Assembly (NCBI GenBank): GCA_031179305.1
Contig: JAPSHX010000008.1
Span: 87,028-151,027 of the forward strand
Direction of reading: 5' to 3'
Origin: Paenarthrobacter sp.
GTDB taxonomy: Bacteria > Actinomycetota > Actinomycetes > Actinomycetales > Micrococcaceae
Length of the DNA: 64,000 nt
The notes beneath the pieces are model-generated. The model saw nothing but the letters and a program-made list of their open reading frames with translations, searched no databases and had not been told where the DNA came from. Within the stretch, counting starts at the first letter, position 1. Every line of letters begins with the position of its first letter. A program made the translations under genes and the position numbers. Below are positions 44,910-53,426 of the stretch, piece by piece.

Positions 44910-45446
44910 TTAGCTGAATTCAGCGATGAGCTCGACTTCAACGGGAGAGTCGAGCGGCAGGACAGAAACGCCGACGGCGGAACGTGCGTGCTTGCCGGCG
45001 TCGCCGAATACCTGTCCGAGGAGTTCGGACGCACCGTTGATCACGCCGGGCTGGCCGGTGAAGGTGGGTTCGGAGGATACGAAACCCACAACCTTGACGA
45101 TGCGGGTGACGCGGTCAAGGTCGCCGATGACGCTCTTGACTGCAGCGAGGGCGTTGATGGCGCACAGTGCTGCGTAACGCTTGGCATCTTCCGGATCAAC
45201 GGTGGGTTCGTCGGACGCGCCCAACTCGCCGAGGGAAACCTTGCCCGTAGCTTCGAGTTTGCCGTTAATAAAAGGCAGCTGTCCGGAGGTGTAAACGTAG
45301 TTGCCGGAGACGATGGCAGGTACGTAATCGGCGACGGGCGCGGCAACCTCGGGGAGGGTCAATCCGAGCTCGGCCAGACGCTGCTCAACAGCAGACGTGG
45401 GGGCGCCGGATTCCGCGGCAGACGTGGTTTCTGCGGGGGTGGTCAT
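44910..45446 (-). CDS. RidA-family protein (Rid/YjgF)
   Basis: A 178-residue protein. After a ~20-residue Thr/Ala leader, the Rid fold shows VPAIVSGNYVYTSGQLPF, ALCAINALAAVKSVIGDLDRVTRIVKVVGFV and ARSAVGVSVLPLDSPVEVELIAEF. The usual Arg of RidA (position 105 in E. coli) is not obvious near GFVSSEPTF, so enamine/imine deaminase activity is unsure. GAGGGAGAAG precedes the ATG. It lies 2 bp after DUF4177, as in Rv3678c context. Confidence 0.83.
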   Translation of the reverse strand: MTTPAETTSAAESGAPTSAVEQRLAELGLTLPEVAAPVADYVPAIVSGNYVYTSGQLPFINGKLEATGKVSLGELGASDEPTVDPEDAKRYAALCAINALAAVKSVIGDLDRVTRIVKVVGFVSSEPTFTGQPGVINGASELLGQVFGDAGKHARSAVGVSVLPLDSPVEVELIAEFS

Positions 45447-45448
45447 GA

Positions 45449-45604
45449 TTACTGCTTCTCCCTCTTCAGGTATGCAACAAGGCCTTTGCCATCGGGTCCA
45501 CCGACGACCTGGACGAGCTCCCAGCCGTCCTCGCCCCACTGGTCCAGGATCTGCTTCGTAGCGTGAATAATGAGCGGAATCGTGGCGTACTCCCATTTGG
45601 TCAT
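45449..45604 (-). CDS. DUF4177 small protein
   Basis: A 51-residue protein reading MTKWEYATIPLIIHATKQILDQWGEDGWELVQVV in outline; WGEDGWELVQV is the DUF4177 hallmark. Function unknown. It stands upstream of ridA (2-bp gap) and 37 bp from the divergent penicillin-binding protein gene. In mycobacteria the same place holds Rv3678A, followed by ArsA-like ATPases and WhiB4, which are not here. Confidence 0.8.
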   Translation of the reverse strand: MTKWEYATIPLIIHATKQILDQWGEDGWELVQVVGGPDGKGLVAYLKREKQ

Positions 45605-45641
45605 GACAGAAAGCCTAGCCCTTGCCGGTAAAGTGGAAAAC

Positions 45642-47954
45642 ATGGTGACTCGCAAGAACCCACTATTCGACACTGCCACCACCCTCGGAAAGATTCTAGG
45701 CTTCCTTGGTGTGAGCGCGATTTGTGGCGTCCTGGTGGCGGGCCTTTTGGTCCCCGCAGCCGCCGTTTCGGGCAGTGCCGCAAGTGGTTCAATTCAGTTC
45801 TTTGACACTCTGCCGGCGGAACTTCAGGTGGATCCGCCCAGCCAGAACACCACGATCCTGGCGAAGGACGGTTCGCCGATCGCCTCGATCTACGCAGAGA
45901 ACCGGACCAAGGTTCCGCTGGATCAAATGAGCCCCTTCATCAAGGACGCTGTCATCGCTATCGAGGACAGCCGTTTTTATGAGCACGGCGGCATTGACAC
46001 CACCGGCATCATGCGAGCCATCGTCAGCACCGCCCGCGGCAACAAGCAGGGCGCGTCCACCATCACGCAGCAGTACGTGAACAACGTCATCAACGAATCC
46101 CTCGTCGCAGCTGACAGGGAAGAAGACGTCAAGCTCAACGGTGGCGGTAAGGGCGTGGGCGACAAGCTTCGGGAAATGAAGCTTGCCATCGCGCTGGAGA
46201 AGAAGTTCTCCAAGGAGCAGATCCTTGAGGGTTACCTCAACATCGTCTTCTTCAACCGCGACGCCTACGGCATTGAAGCCGCCTCTAAGTTCTTCTTCAG
46301 CACCTCTGCCAAGGACCTGACGCTTCCGCAGGCCGCCCTCCTGGCCGGCCTCGTGAACAGCCCGTCGGCCTTCGATCCCATCGCTAATCCGGAAAACGCC
46401 CAGAAGCGCCGGGACCTGGTGCTGGCCTCCATGGTGAACCAGGCCAAGATCACCCAGGCACAGTACGAAGAGGCTATTGCTACTCCGGTCACCACGCAGG
46501 TCACCCCGGCACGCCAGGGCTGCGCGTACGCCACCATGGCCCCGTACTTCTGTGACTACGTGCTCCACTTGCTCTTCAATAACCCGGCTTACGGTGACAC
46601 CACGGAAGAGCGCATCAAGCGCGTCCAACGTGGTGGCCTCACCATCCAGACCACTCTCGATCCGACCGCCCAGAACGTCGCGCAGCAGCAGGTCGACGCC
46701 ACGGCTGGTGCAAACCCGGACAAATGGGGCGCCTCGCTCGTTTCCGTCCAGCCAGGCACCGGCCAAATCGTGAGCATGGCCCAGAACACTGTTTGGCTGC
46801 CGCAAGAAGGCAAGTTCGATCAGACGCAGAACTTCAACGTGGACGTCCTGGACGCCAATGGCAACGACCTCAACGGCATTGGCGGGTTCCAGCCCGGTTC
46901 AACGATGAAGCCCTTTACGTTCGCCCAATGGCTGAACGAGGGCAAGTCGATGAACCAAAACGTCAACGCGGCCGTTCGCAAGTATCCGCAGAACTTCCCG
47001 TGGAAAAATACTTGTCCTACCCCGACTGATGGCTTCTATGATGCCAACGTGCAGGGAAGCTTCGACCTTCAAAATGCCGAACCGCAGTACTACCGGAACA
47101 TGACGGTCCTCTGGGGTCTCAAGAACTCCATCAACACAGCCACGTTCGCTTCGGCGGCGCAGGTTGACCTCTGCGGCATTCAGGGCATCGTGGATGCCGC
47201 AGGCATCCACGGCGGCCTTCCGACACGCGACGACACGGGCAAGGTCACGGATCCCAACCCGCAGGTTCAGATGACCCGATTGTCCAACCTCATTGGCGCG
47301 ACACAGACCGCTCCGCTGACAATGGCGGCATCCTTCGCGACCTTCGCCGCTGACGGCAAATACTGCGAGCCGATTGCCATCACTTCTGTGAAGGACCAAT
47401 CCGGCGCTCAACTGCCCGCGCAGTCTTCCAGCTGCCGCGATGCTGTAAAGCCGGAAGTAGCCCGCGGCGTCGCTTACGCGATGGGTAAGGTGCTGGATGA
47501 AGGCTCAGGCTCGTTGATCCGTCCAGCCCTCAACTCCAAGAACTTCCCGGTAGCTGCCAAGACCGGCACCAACGACTCCAACGGTTCCACCTGGGTTGTC
47601 GGTTACACCAGCGGTTTGGCCACAGCCTCTTGGTTTGGTGACCCCTTGGGTGACCAGCTTCGTCCCGGCCGAAACCTAACCGTGAACGGTAAGTTCTACG
47701 ACGCGATCGACGGTTACATGATCGCTGGCCCTCAGTTCACCAACTACATGCTTGCTGTTGCACCTGCCTACGGCACCAATCCCTTCCAGCAGCCGCCATC
47801 GAACTTGCTCGGTACTGCGACGCCTCAGCCGCGTAACAACACCCCGTCCAACAACACGCCGTCCACCGCGCCCAACCCGCCGTCGTCCGGGAACGGCAAC
47901 AACGGGAACGGTAACAACGGCAACGGCAACAATGGCAACGGCAATAAGGACTAA
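45642..47954 (+). CDS. Bifunctional class A penicillin-binding protein (PonA2-like)
   Basis: A 770-residue peptidoglycan synthase. An N-terminal membrane helix precedes the GT51 transglycosylase (AIEDSRFYEHGGID with catalytic Glu, GASTITQQYVNN, AIALEKKFSKEQILEGYLN). The transpeptidase has SxxK at S420 (GSTMKPF), an SxN-like KNSINTA and KTG in AAKTGTNDSNG. It ends in a Pro/Thr/Ser linker and an Asn-Gly repeat tail. No PASTA domain is evident. TAAAGT ends 7 nt before the ATG, so the mRNA may be leaderless. It is followed 2 bp later by a metallophosphoesterase. Confidence 0.93.
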   Translation: MVTRKNPLFDTATTLGKILGFLGVSAICGVLVAGLLVPAAAVSGSAASGSIQFFDTLPAELQVDPPSQNTTILAKDGSPIASIYAENRTKVPLDQMSPFIKDAVIAIEDSRFYEHGGIDTTGIMRAIVSTARGNKQGASTITQQYVNNVINESLVAADREEDVKLNGGGKGVGDKLREMKLAIALEKKFSKEQILEGYLNIVFFNRDAYGIEAASKFFFSTSAKDLTLPQAALLAGLVNSPSAFDPIANPENAQKRRDLVLASMVNQAKITQAQYEEAIATPVTTQVTPARQGCAYATMAPYFCDYVLHLLFNNPAYGDTTEERIKRVQRGGLTIQTTLDPTAQNVAQQQVDATAGANPDKWGASLVSVQPGTGQIVSMAQNTVWLPQEGKFDQTQNFNVDVLDANGNDLNGIGGFQPGSTMKPFTFAQWLNEGKSMNQNVNAAVRKYPQNFPWKNTCPTPTDGFYDANVQGSFDLQNAEPQYYRNMTVLWGLKNSINTATFASAAQVDLCGIQGIVDAAGIHGGLPTRDDTGKVTDPNPQVQMTRLSNLIGATQTAPLTMAASFATFAADGKYCEPIAITSVKDQSGAQLPAQSSSCRDAVKPEVARGVAYAMGKVLDEGSGSLIRPALNSKNFPVAAKTGTNDSNGSTWVVGYTSGLATASWFGDPLGDQLRPGRNLTVNGKFYDAIDGYMIAGPQFTNYMLAVAPAYGTNPFQQPPSNLLGTATPQPRNNTPSNNTPSTAPNPPSSGNGNNGNGNNGNGNNGNGNKD

Positions 47955-47956
47955 GC

Positions 47957-48904
47957 ATGTCCTTCAGTGATTCATTGGCTAACCGCGTCCGCACTGTCGG
48001 GCGCGGTTTCGCCGTCACTGCTGCCGTCGGGGCAGCAGCAGGCGCAGCGGCGGCCGCATACGGGTGGTGGGAGAAGGACCAGTTCGAGGTCCGCCACGAA
48101 ACCCTGCCCATCCTCCCTGCTGGTTCATCGCCGCTCCGTGTCCTGCACCTGAGTGACATCCACTTCGTACCGGGCCAGGATAAGAAGACGCAGTGGCTGC
48201 AATCACTGGCAGATCTGAGGCCTGATCTCGTGGTCAACACGGGCGACAATCTCAGCCACACCAAGGCCGTCGATCCCTTGATCCAGGCTCTGCGACCCCT
48301 GCTGGAGTTCCCGGGCGTTTTCGTTCCGGGTTCCAATGACTACTACGCCCCGCGGGTCAAGAACCCGGTGGGCTACTTCCGTGGTCCTTCCCGGATGCGA
48401 ACCGACCCGATTGCGTTGGACTGGCCGAAGCTTCGCTCGGCCTTCGGCATGGGAGGTTGGATCGACCTCACCAACCGCGCCCAGTCAGTGGTGCTGAACG
48501 GGCTGCGCTTCGACTTCTCCGGAGTCGATGACCCCCACCTGAACCGCGAACGCTATGCCGGTTGGCCTCGAGGGACGGTCAACCAGGATGCCCGCCCGCA
48601 CCTGAAGGTGGCGGTCATTCACGCTCCGTACCAGCGAGTGCTGGACCACTTCACGGAGGCCAGTGCGGACCTGATCCTGGCTGGCCACACGCACGGCGGC
48701 CAAATCTGCATCCCCGGTTACGGTGCGCTCGTCGCCAACTGCGATCTTCCCAACTGGCGTGCCAAGGGCCTTCACGACTGGGAAAGCGATAGCTTCACGA
48801 CGCCGGTGAACGTCTCCGGCGGCATCGGCACCTCGCGCTTCGCACCGGTACGCATCGCGTGCCGCCCTGAAGCAGTGCTGCTGACGCTCACGCCACGCGA
48901 CTGA
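47957..48904 (+). CDS. Membrane-anchored metallophosphoesterase
   Basis: A 315-residue protein with one N-terminal hydrophobic segment (TAAVGAAAGAAAAAYGWW). A calcineurin-like phosphoesterase follows: LSDIHF (DxH), NTGDN (GDxx), GSNDYY (in place of GNHD) and LAGHTHGGQ. The N-H to N-D change (GSND) alters one His normally near the metal site. It matches Rv3683, the gene after PonA2 in mycobacteria, and is likely translationally coupled. Substrate unknown; lipid-phosphate or cyclic nucleotide hydrolysis are options. Confidence 0.85.
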   Translation: MSFSDSLANRVRTVGRGFAVTAAVGAAAGAAAAAYGWWEKDQFEVRHETLPILPAGSSPLRVLHLSDIHFVPGQDKKTQWLQSLADLRPDLVVNTGDNLSHTKAVDPLIQALRPLLEFPGVFVPGSNDYYAPRVKNPVGYFRGPSRMRTDPIALDWPKLRSAFGMGGWIDLTNRAQSVVLNGLRFDFSGVDDPHLNRERYAGWPRGTVNQDARPHLKVAVIHAPYQRVLDHFTEASADLILAGHTHGGQICIPGYGALVANCDLPNWRAKGLHDWESDSFTTPVNVSGGIGTSRFAPVRIACRPEAVLLTLTPRD

Positions 48905-48995
48905 ACTCCGGGCGAGCATTACGATCCTCAATAACTGGGTCAAACATTTCACCCTCGTTGCGTGGTCCTGTGAAACGAATCACGCCATGGCATAG

Positions 48996-49018
48996 GGTAG
49001 TTGCTACGGGAAACTACC
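48996..49018. promoter_or_regulatory. Inverted repeat upstream of ABC exporter genes
   Basis: GGTAGTT and AACTACC form a perfect 7-bp inverted repeat, 9 bp apart, 38 bp before the exporter start. A repressor site is plausible for a multidrug-type exporter; no regulator gene is adjacent. Confidence 0.45.
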
Positions 49019-49056
49019 TCCGCACCACCTGAAGATCCAGCTGTTGAGAAGCGGGC

Positions 49057-50856
49057 ATGTCCAAGAAAACGTCATTCTTCACCTCCGTCGGCCGCCTGTA
49101 CCCTCACGTGCGGCCCATCCTCCCCCGACTATTCATGGGCCTGGTCTGCGCCCTCCTGGCCAGCATCGTCGCGTTGACCATCCCCCAAGTGCTGCGGGTT
49201 CTTGTCAACAACTCTTTGCAGCCCGGCGGTTCCTCGGACGCGGTCTGGATTGCCGCCGTCGTGATTCTTGCCTTGGGTATTGCCGAAGCCGGGCTGGTGG
49301 CCTTGCGCCGGCAGTTCGTCATCAACCCGGCCACCACCGTTGAGACCAGGATGCGCGTGACCCTGTACGGCCACCTGCAACAACTGACGGTCGCCTTCCA
49401 CGACCGCTGGGGTTCCGGCCAGCTACTCTCACGCGCCATGACGGACCTGAGTTTCCTGCGTCGCTGGATGGCTTTTGGCGCGATCATGCTGGTGGTCACC
49501 ACGCTTACTGTGATCATCGGCGTCGGCGTCATGTTCTCCATGAGCTGGCAGTTGGCACTGATCTTCCTCGCAGCGGCCGTGCCGATCATGATCAACTCAT
49601 TCCGCTTCCGCCGCCGCTTCAGTTTGGTCACCCGCCTCAGCCAGGACCAAGCCGGCGACCTCGCCACAACCGTGGAGGAATCAGTCCACGGCATCCGTGT
49701 CCTGAAGGCCTTCGGGCGTAGCCGTGAAGCACTGGAGAACTTCAACGGCCAGGCAGAGGAACTCCGCCAAACCGAGATCGCCAAGGCAAAGCAGCAGGCC
49801 GGCTTCACGCTTGTGGTGACGCTGCTGCCGGAGTTGGCGCTTGGCGTCGGTCTGGTGGTGGGCATCATGCTCGCCGCTAGTGGGGAACTCAGCATCGGCG
49901 CTTTGGTGGCGTTCTTCGCAACTGCGGCGGTGGTGGCCACGCCGGTGGAATTCTCCGGCATGCTCCTGGCCATGGCGCTCACCGCCAAGACAGCCCTGGA
50001 CCGCCACTTCGAGGTCATGGATACGGAAAACACCATCACCTCGCCGGATCAAGCCGGCGTTCCGGAAACGGTGAAGGGCGCCTTGCGCTTTGAGCACGCA
50101 GGCTTCGGGTTCGACGACGGCGGCACCCTCCTGAACGACGTCACCTTGGATATCCGCCCCGGCGAAACAATGGCCCTTGTAGGCATTACAGGTAGCGGCA
50201 AGAGTGCCCTGCTCCAGCTGGTTCCCCGCCTCTATGACGTCACTGAGGGGGCCGTGACGATCGACGGCGTGGATGTCCGTGACTACGACCTCGACGAACT
50301 CCGAAAGATCATTGCCGTGGCGTTCGAGGACACCACGCTGTTCTCCAGTTCAGTCCGGGACAACGTCCTCCTCGGAGCCCCGGAGCCCAGCGACGCCGCC
50401 CTGGACGAGGCCCTGGATGTGGCACAGGCGCAGTTCGCCTACTCTTTGCCGGACGGCGTGGACACCCTGATTGGCGAGGAAGGACTGAGCCTATCCGGTG
50501 GCCAACGGCAACGTATTGCGCTGGCCCGTGCCATCGCCGCCAAACCCAAGGTTCTGGTCCTTGACGATCCCCTGTCTGCCTTGGACGTGAACACGGAGGA
50601 GCGTGTGGAAGCCCGTTTGCGGGAGGTCCTGCGCGAGACCACCACCTTGATCGTCGCGCACCGCCCTTCCACCGTGGCGTTGGCGGACCGGGTGGCCTTG
50701 CTCGAAAACGGGACCATCACCGCCGTCGGGACCCATACGGAACTGTTGGCCGGGAATGATCACTACCGCTACGTCATCGCCAGCCTCGACGCCGGTCCGA
50801 AGGACCTCGACACCGAACTGGATGAGCTCGAAGAAGCCGAGGAGGCCCGCAGGTGA
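49057..50856 (+). CDS. Heterodimeric ABC exporter, subunit 1 (non-catalytic Walker B)
   Basis: A 599-residue half transporter with six membrane helices and an ABC ATPase domain. Walker A is [15 protein letters not shown], the signature [14 protein letters not shown] is canonical, but Walker B reads [10 protein letters not shown] with Asp at the catalytic Glu position. H-loop [10 protein letters not shown] is intact. With subunit 2 it should form one degenerate and one active ATP site, as in BmrCD or TM287/288. The GTG start of subunit 2 overlaps its stop (GTGA). Confidence 0.92.
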   Translation: MSKKTSFFTSVGRLYPHVRPILPRLFMGLVCALLASIVALTIPQVLRVLVNNSLQPGGSSDAVWIAAVVILALGIAEAGLVALRRQFVINPATTVETRMRVTLYGHLQQLTVAFHDRWGSGQLLSRAMTDLSFLRRWMAFGAIMLVVTTLTVIIGVGVMFSMSWQLALIFLAAAVPIMINSFRFRRRFSLVTRLSQDQAGDLATTVEESVHGIRVLKAFGRSREALENFNGQAEELRQTEIAKAKQQAGFTLVVTLLPELALGVGLVVGIMLAASGELSIGALVAFFATAAVVATPVEFSGMLLAMALTAKTALDRHFEVMDTENTITSPDQAGVPETVKGALRFEHAGFGFDDGGTLLNDVTLDIRPGETMALVGITGSGKSALLQLVPRLYDVTEGAVTIDGVDVRDYDLDELRKIIAVAFEDTTLFSSSVRDNVLLGAPEPSDAALDEALDVAQAQFAYSLPDGVDTLIGEEGLSLSGGQRQRIALARAIAAKPKVLVLDDPLSALDVNTEERVEARLREVLRETTTLIVAHRPSTVALADRVALLENGTITAVGTHTELLAGNDHYRYVIASLDAGPKDLDTELDELEEAEEARR

Positions 50857-52685
50857 GTGCCGCAACGTTTGGAACCGCCAACGAGGACAATACCCTCCTC
50901 ACTAAGGCAGACAGCAAAGCCGTACGACGCCGGTCGCTCACCTTGCTTGCCTCCCTCATCCGCCCTGTGCGGCTGCGTTTCTGGCTGACGATCGTGATGG
51001 TGGTGGTCTCGCAGCTCACCCGTGTTGCGGGACCTGCGTTAATCGCTTTCGGCATCGACAACGCCCTTCCTGCGCTGCAGGCCGGCAACAATGGGCCCTT
51101 GGTACTGGCCGGTTCCCTGTACTTGGCGGCTGCGATCGCCACGGCTGGAATGACGGCGCTGTACGTGACCTCCACTGCCCGGCTCAGCCAGGCCATGCTG
51201 TTGGATCTGCGCCTTCGGGTCTTCCGGCACACCCAGCGGTTGAGCCTTGAGTTCCACGAGAAATACACTTCGGGCCGCATCATCGCCCGGCAGACCTCGG
51301 ACCTCGAAGCCCTCCGCGAACTCTTGGATTCCGGGGTAAGTTCCCTGGCGTCGGGCATGCTGTTCATGGTGTTCACAGCTGTGACTGTTTTTGCCTTGGA
51401 TTGGCGCAGCGGCCTGATCGTCCTTGCGGCCGGCGTGCCTATGTTCTTCCTTGCCCGTTGGTACCAGAAGCATTCACAGATCGCGTTCCGTGAGTCTCGC
51501 GTGGTGTCCGCCCGGTTGATCGTCCACTTCGTGGAAACGATGACCGGGATTCGTGCCGTGAAAGCGTTCCGCAAGGAGCACGAGAATGCCTCCCGGTACG
51601 GCGAGCTGGCCGAGGATTACCGCAAGAACACCGTCCGCTCCATCAACTTGAACGGCATCTTCCAGCCTGGTTTGGTGCTGATCGGCAACGTTTGCGTGGC
51701 CGTGGTCCTGCTGTTCGGCGGCTTCCGGGTTCTGAGTGGAGACCTGGCTGTCGGTGTCCTGCTGGCGCTCATCCTGTCTACGAAGCGCTTCTTCCAGCCT
51801 GTGGACCAGATGGCAATGTTCTACAACTCCTTCCAAAGTGCACAGGCTGCCTTGGAAAAGGTGTCCGGACTCCTTGAGGAGATTCCCACGGTCCGCCCGC
51901 CGAAGAACCCCGTGGCATTGAAGAGCTCACGCGGTGAGATCGACTTCAAGGGCGTGGAGTTCGGCTACAGCGACGGCAAGGTCGTCGTCCCAAAGCTTGA
52001 CCTTCACATTCCGGCTGGCCAGACGGTTGCCCTGGTAGGCCAGACGGGTGCGGGAAAGTCGACGTTGGCCAAGCTCGTGGCACGCTTCTACGATGTCACG
52101 TCCGGGGCCATCACCCTGGATGGCGTCGATCTTCGTGCCCTGTCCACAACAGACCTCCGCCGCGCAGTGGTCATGGTGACGCAGGAGGCCTTCCTCTTCA
52201 GCGGTTCGGTTGCCGACAACATAGCTCTTGGCCGTCCGGAGGCTTCCCGTTCTGAGATCGAGTCCGCAGCTGCAGCGGTAGGTGCACACGAGTTCATCAT
52301 GAGCCTCCCCGAGGGATACGACACGGACGTCAACAAGCGGGGTGGTCGGGTGTCATCCGGTCAACGCCAACTCATCGGCTTTGCCCGAGCGTTCCTTGCC
52401 GCACCTGCCGTACTGATACTGGATGAGGCAACGTCCTCCCTGGACATTCCTTCTGAGCGTATGGTCCAGGAAGGATTGTCCAAGCTGTTGGAGGGAGTAG
52501 CCGGCGGCCGGGGAGCCCGGACGGCAATCATCATCGCCCACCGCCTCTCAACTGTAGAGACGGCTGACAGGGTTCTGGTGGTCCACGACGGACGCATTGT
52601 GGAGGACGGGACGCCGGCCGAGTTGATCAGCGGTGGCGGTCGGTTTGCCCAGCTTCATGGGGCCTGGCGCGAGTCGTTGGTCTAG
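50853..52685 (+). CDS. Heterodimeric ABC exporter, subunit 2 (degenerate signature)
   Basis: A 610-residue half transporter. Six helices are followed by an ATPase domain with Walker [16 protein letters not shown], Walker [12 protein letters not shown] with the catalytic Glu, H-loop [10 protein letters not shown], but a signature reading [14 protein letters not shown] in place of LSGGQ. It thus complements subunit 1 in an asymmetric pump. Substrate unknown: drugs, lipids or peptides. The start is GTG at 50853 within the subunit 1 stop region. Confidence 0.92.
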   Translation: MSAATFGTANEDNTLLTKADSKAVRRRSLTLLASLIRPVRLRFWLTIVMVVVSQLTRVAGPALIAFGIDNALPALQAGNNGPLVLAGSLYLAAAIATAGMTALYVTSTARLSQAMLLDLRLRVFRHTQRLSLEFHEKYTSGRIIARQTSDLEALRELLDSGVSSLASGMLFMVFTAVTVFALDWRSGLIVLAAGVPMFFLARWYQKHSQIAFRESRVVSARLIVHFVETMTGIRAVKAFRKEHENASRYGELAEDYRKNTVRSINLNGIFQPGLVLIGNVCVAVVLLFGGFRVLSGDLAVGVLLALILSTKRFFQPVDQMAMFYNSFQSAQAALEKVSGLLEEIPTVRPPKNPVALKSSRGEIDFKGVEFGYSDGKVVVPKLDLHIPAGQTVALVGQTGAGKSTLAKLVARFYDVTSGAITLDGVDLRALSTTDLRRAVVMVTQEAFLFSGSVADNIALGRPEASRSEIESAAAAVGAHEFIMSLPEGYDTDVNKRGGRVSSGQRQLIGFARAFLAAPAVLILDEATSSLDIPSERMVQEGLSKLLEGVAGGRGARTAIIIAHRLSTVETADRVLVVHDGRIVEDGTPAELISGGGRFAQLHGAWRESLV

Positions 52686-52783
52686 CCCTTCACCTCCGGC
52701 TGCTGTGAGGAGCGACACCCACTCTTCGATTTCGCATCGCGGGACGTTTCGGCTATTCTTGAACAGTTGCTTTCGCAGCGGAT

Positions 52784-52860
<77 letters not shown>

Positions 52861-52869
52861 AACACGAGA

Positions 52870-52898
52870 ATGGCGTCGAGAAATCGGCGCCATTTTTG
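52870..52898 (+). terminator. Rho-independent terminator of tRNA-Pro
   Basis: ATGGCGTCGA pairs with TCGGCGCCAT (one G-U) around a GAAA tetraloop, then TTTTTG. Ideal position, about 10 nt after the tRNA. Confidence 0.9.
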
Positions 52899-53017
52899 TT
52901 TGCCCATCCATCCGCGCCACGCATCCCCGCCCGCGCCACGCGCATCCGGGTGACGTGAACCCGTTTCCGGCTCCTGAGCGAATTTGGGTGTCGCCGATGC
53001 AGTCCATAAAGGGGCAC

Positions 53018-53063
53018 AAAGAAACCCCCGGAGCATCGCTCGTCACGCTCCGGGGGTTCTTTA
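53018..53063. terminator. Terminator downstream of the secreted peptide gene
   Basis: CCCCCGGAGC pairs with GCTCCGGGGG, with A- and T-rich flanks (AAAGAAA and TTCTTT) extending the stem. It starts 12 nt beyond the peptide gene's stop on the minus strand and gives TTTCTTT there. Confidence 0.88.
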
Positions 53064-53074
53064 CTACAATTGTT

Positions 53075-53299
53075 TTACATAGGGTCGGGCCAGTTACCAA
53101 TGGACATCGTGGTGACTGTAGCTTCAGCCTTGTCCTTCTTGGGTGTTGTGGTGGTGGACCGCATGGGGTCCGGCCAGTTACCGATGGCGCTTACTGTGCT
53201 GGTATCTGCTGCAGGAGCAGCGGAGACAACCCCGGGAGCCGCAACCGCAAACGTCAGTGCGCCCGCCACGGCCACTGAAGCGATGATTTTCTTGAACAT
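53075..53299 (-). CDS. Secreted peptide precursor with two GNWPDPM motifs (pheromone-like)
   Basis: A 74-residue protein, unrecognised. An N-terminal Sec signal peptide is clear: FKK, then a hydrophobic core (IIASVAVAGALTFAVAA), ending near VSA or APA. The ~45-residue remainder has AIGNWPDPM followed by Arg, a Thr/Lys-rich spacer, and SIGNWPDPM as the last residues before the stop. The two repeats differ only at third codon positions (CCG/CCC, CCC/CCT), so the peptide is conserved while DNA drifts. GGGG lies about 10 nt before the ATG. It is divergent from an XRE/TPR regulator, the layout of a pro-pheromone gene. A structural role for the peptide is an alternative. Confidence 0.8.
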   Translation of the reverse strand: MFKKIIASVAVAGALTFAVAAPGVVSAAPAADTSTVSAIGNWPDPMRSTTTTPKKDKAEATVTTMSIGNWPDPM

Positions 53300-53352
53300 G
53301 TTGTTGTACCCCAATGCGAGTCGGATTCGTTACGGAAATTGCACGGTCCCTG

Positions 53353-53392
53353 TTGACATACATTGTAAAATGTTTTCCACAGAGACTGTCAA
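53353..53392. promoter_or_regulatory. Divergent promoter region with palindrome between peptide and regulator genes
   Basis: ACATTGTAAAATGT at 53360-53373 contains a perfect 5-bp inverted repeat. On the minus strand TTGACA (53387-53392) and TACAAT (53362-53367, overlapping the palindrome) could be -35 and -10 of the peptide gene, with a long 19-bp spacer. A plus-strand TTGACA lies at 53353-53358. A regulator bound at the palindrome would control both directions. Confidence 0.55.
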
Positions 53393-53426
53393 GGTTTTGG
53401 TCAAAAGACACCTGTAGGAGGGACCC

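Noticed and set aside
49104..50039. Long minus-strand open frame opposite ABC exporter subunit 1
   Set aside because: Ser/Arg/Thr-rich translation with no family motifs; the plus strand encodes an obvious ABC transporter.
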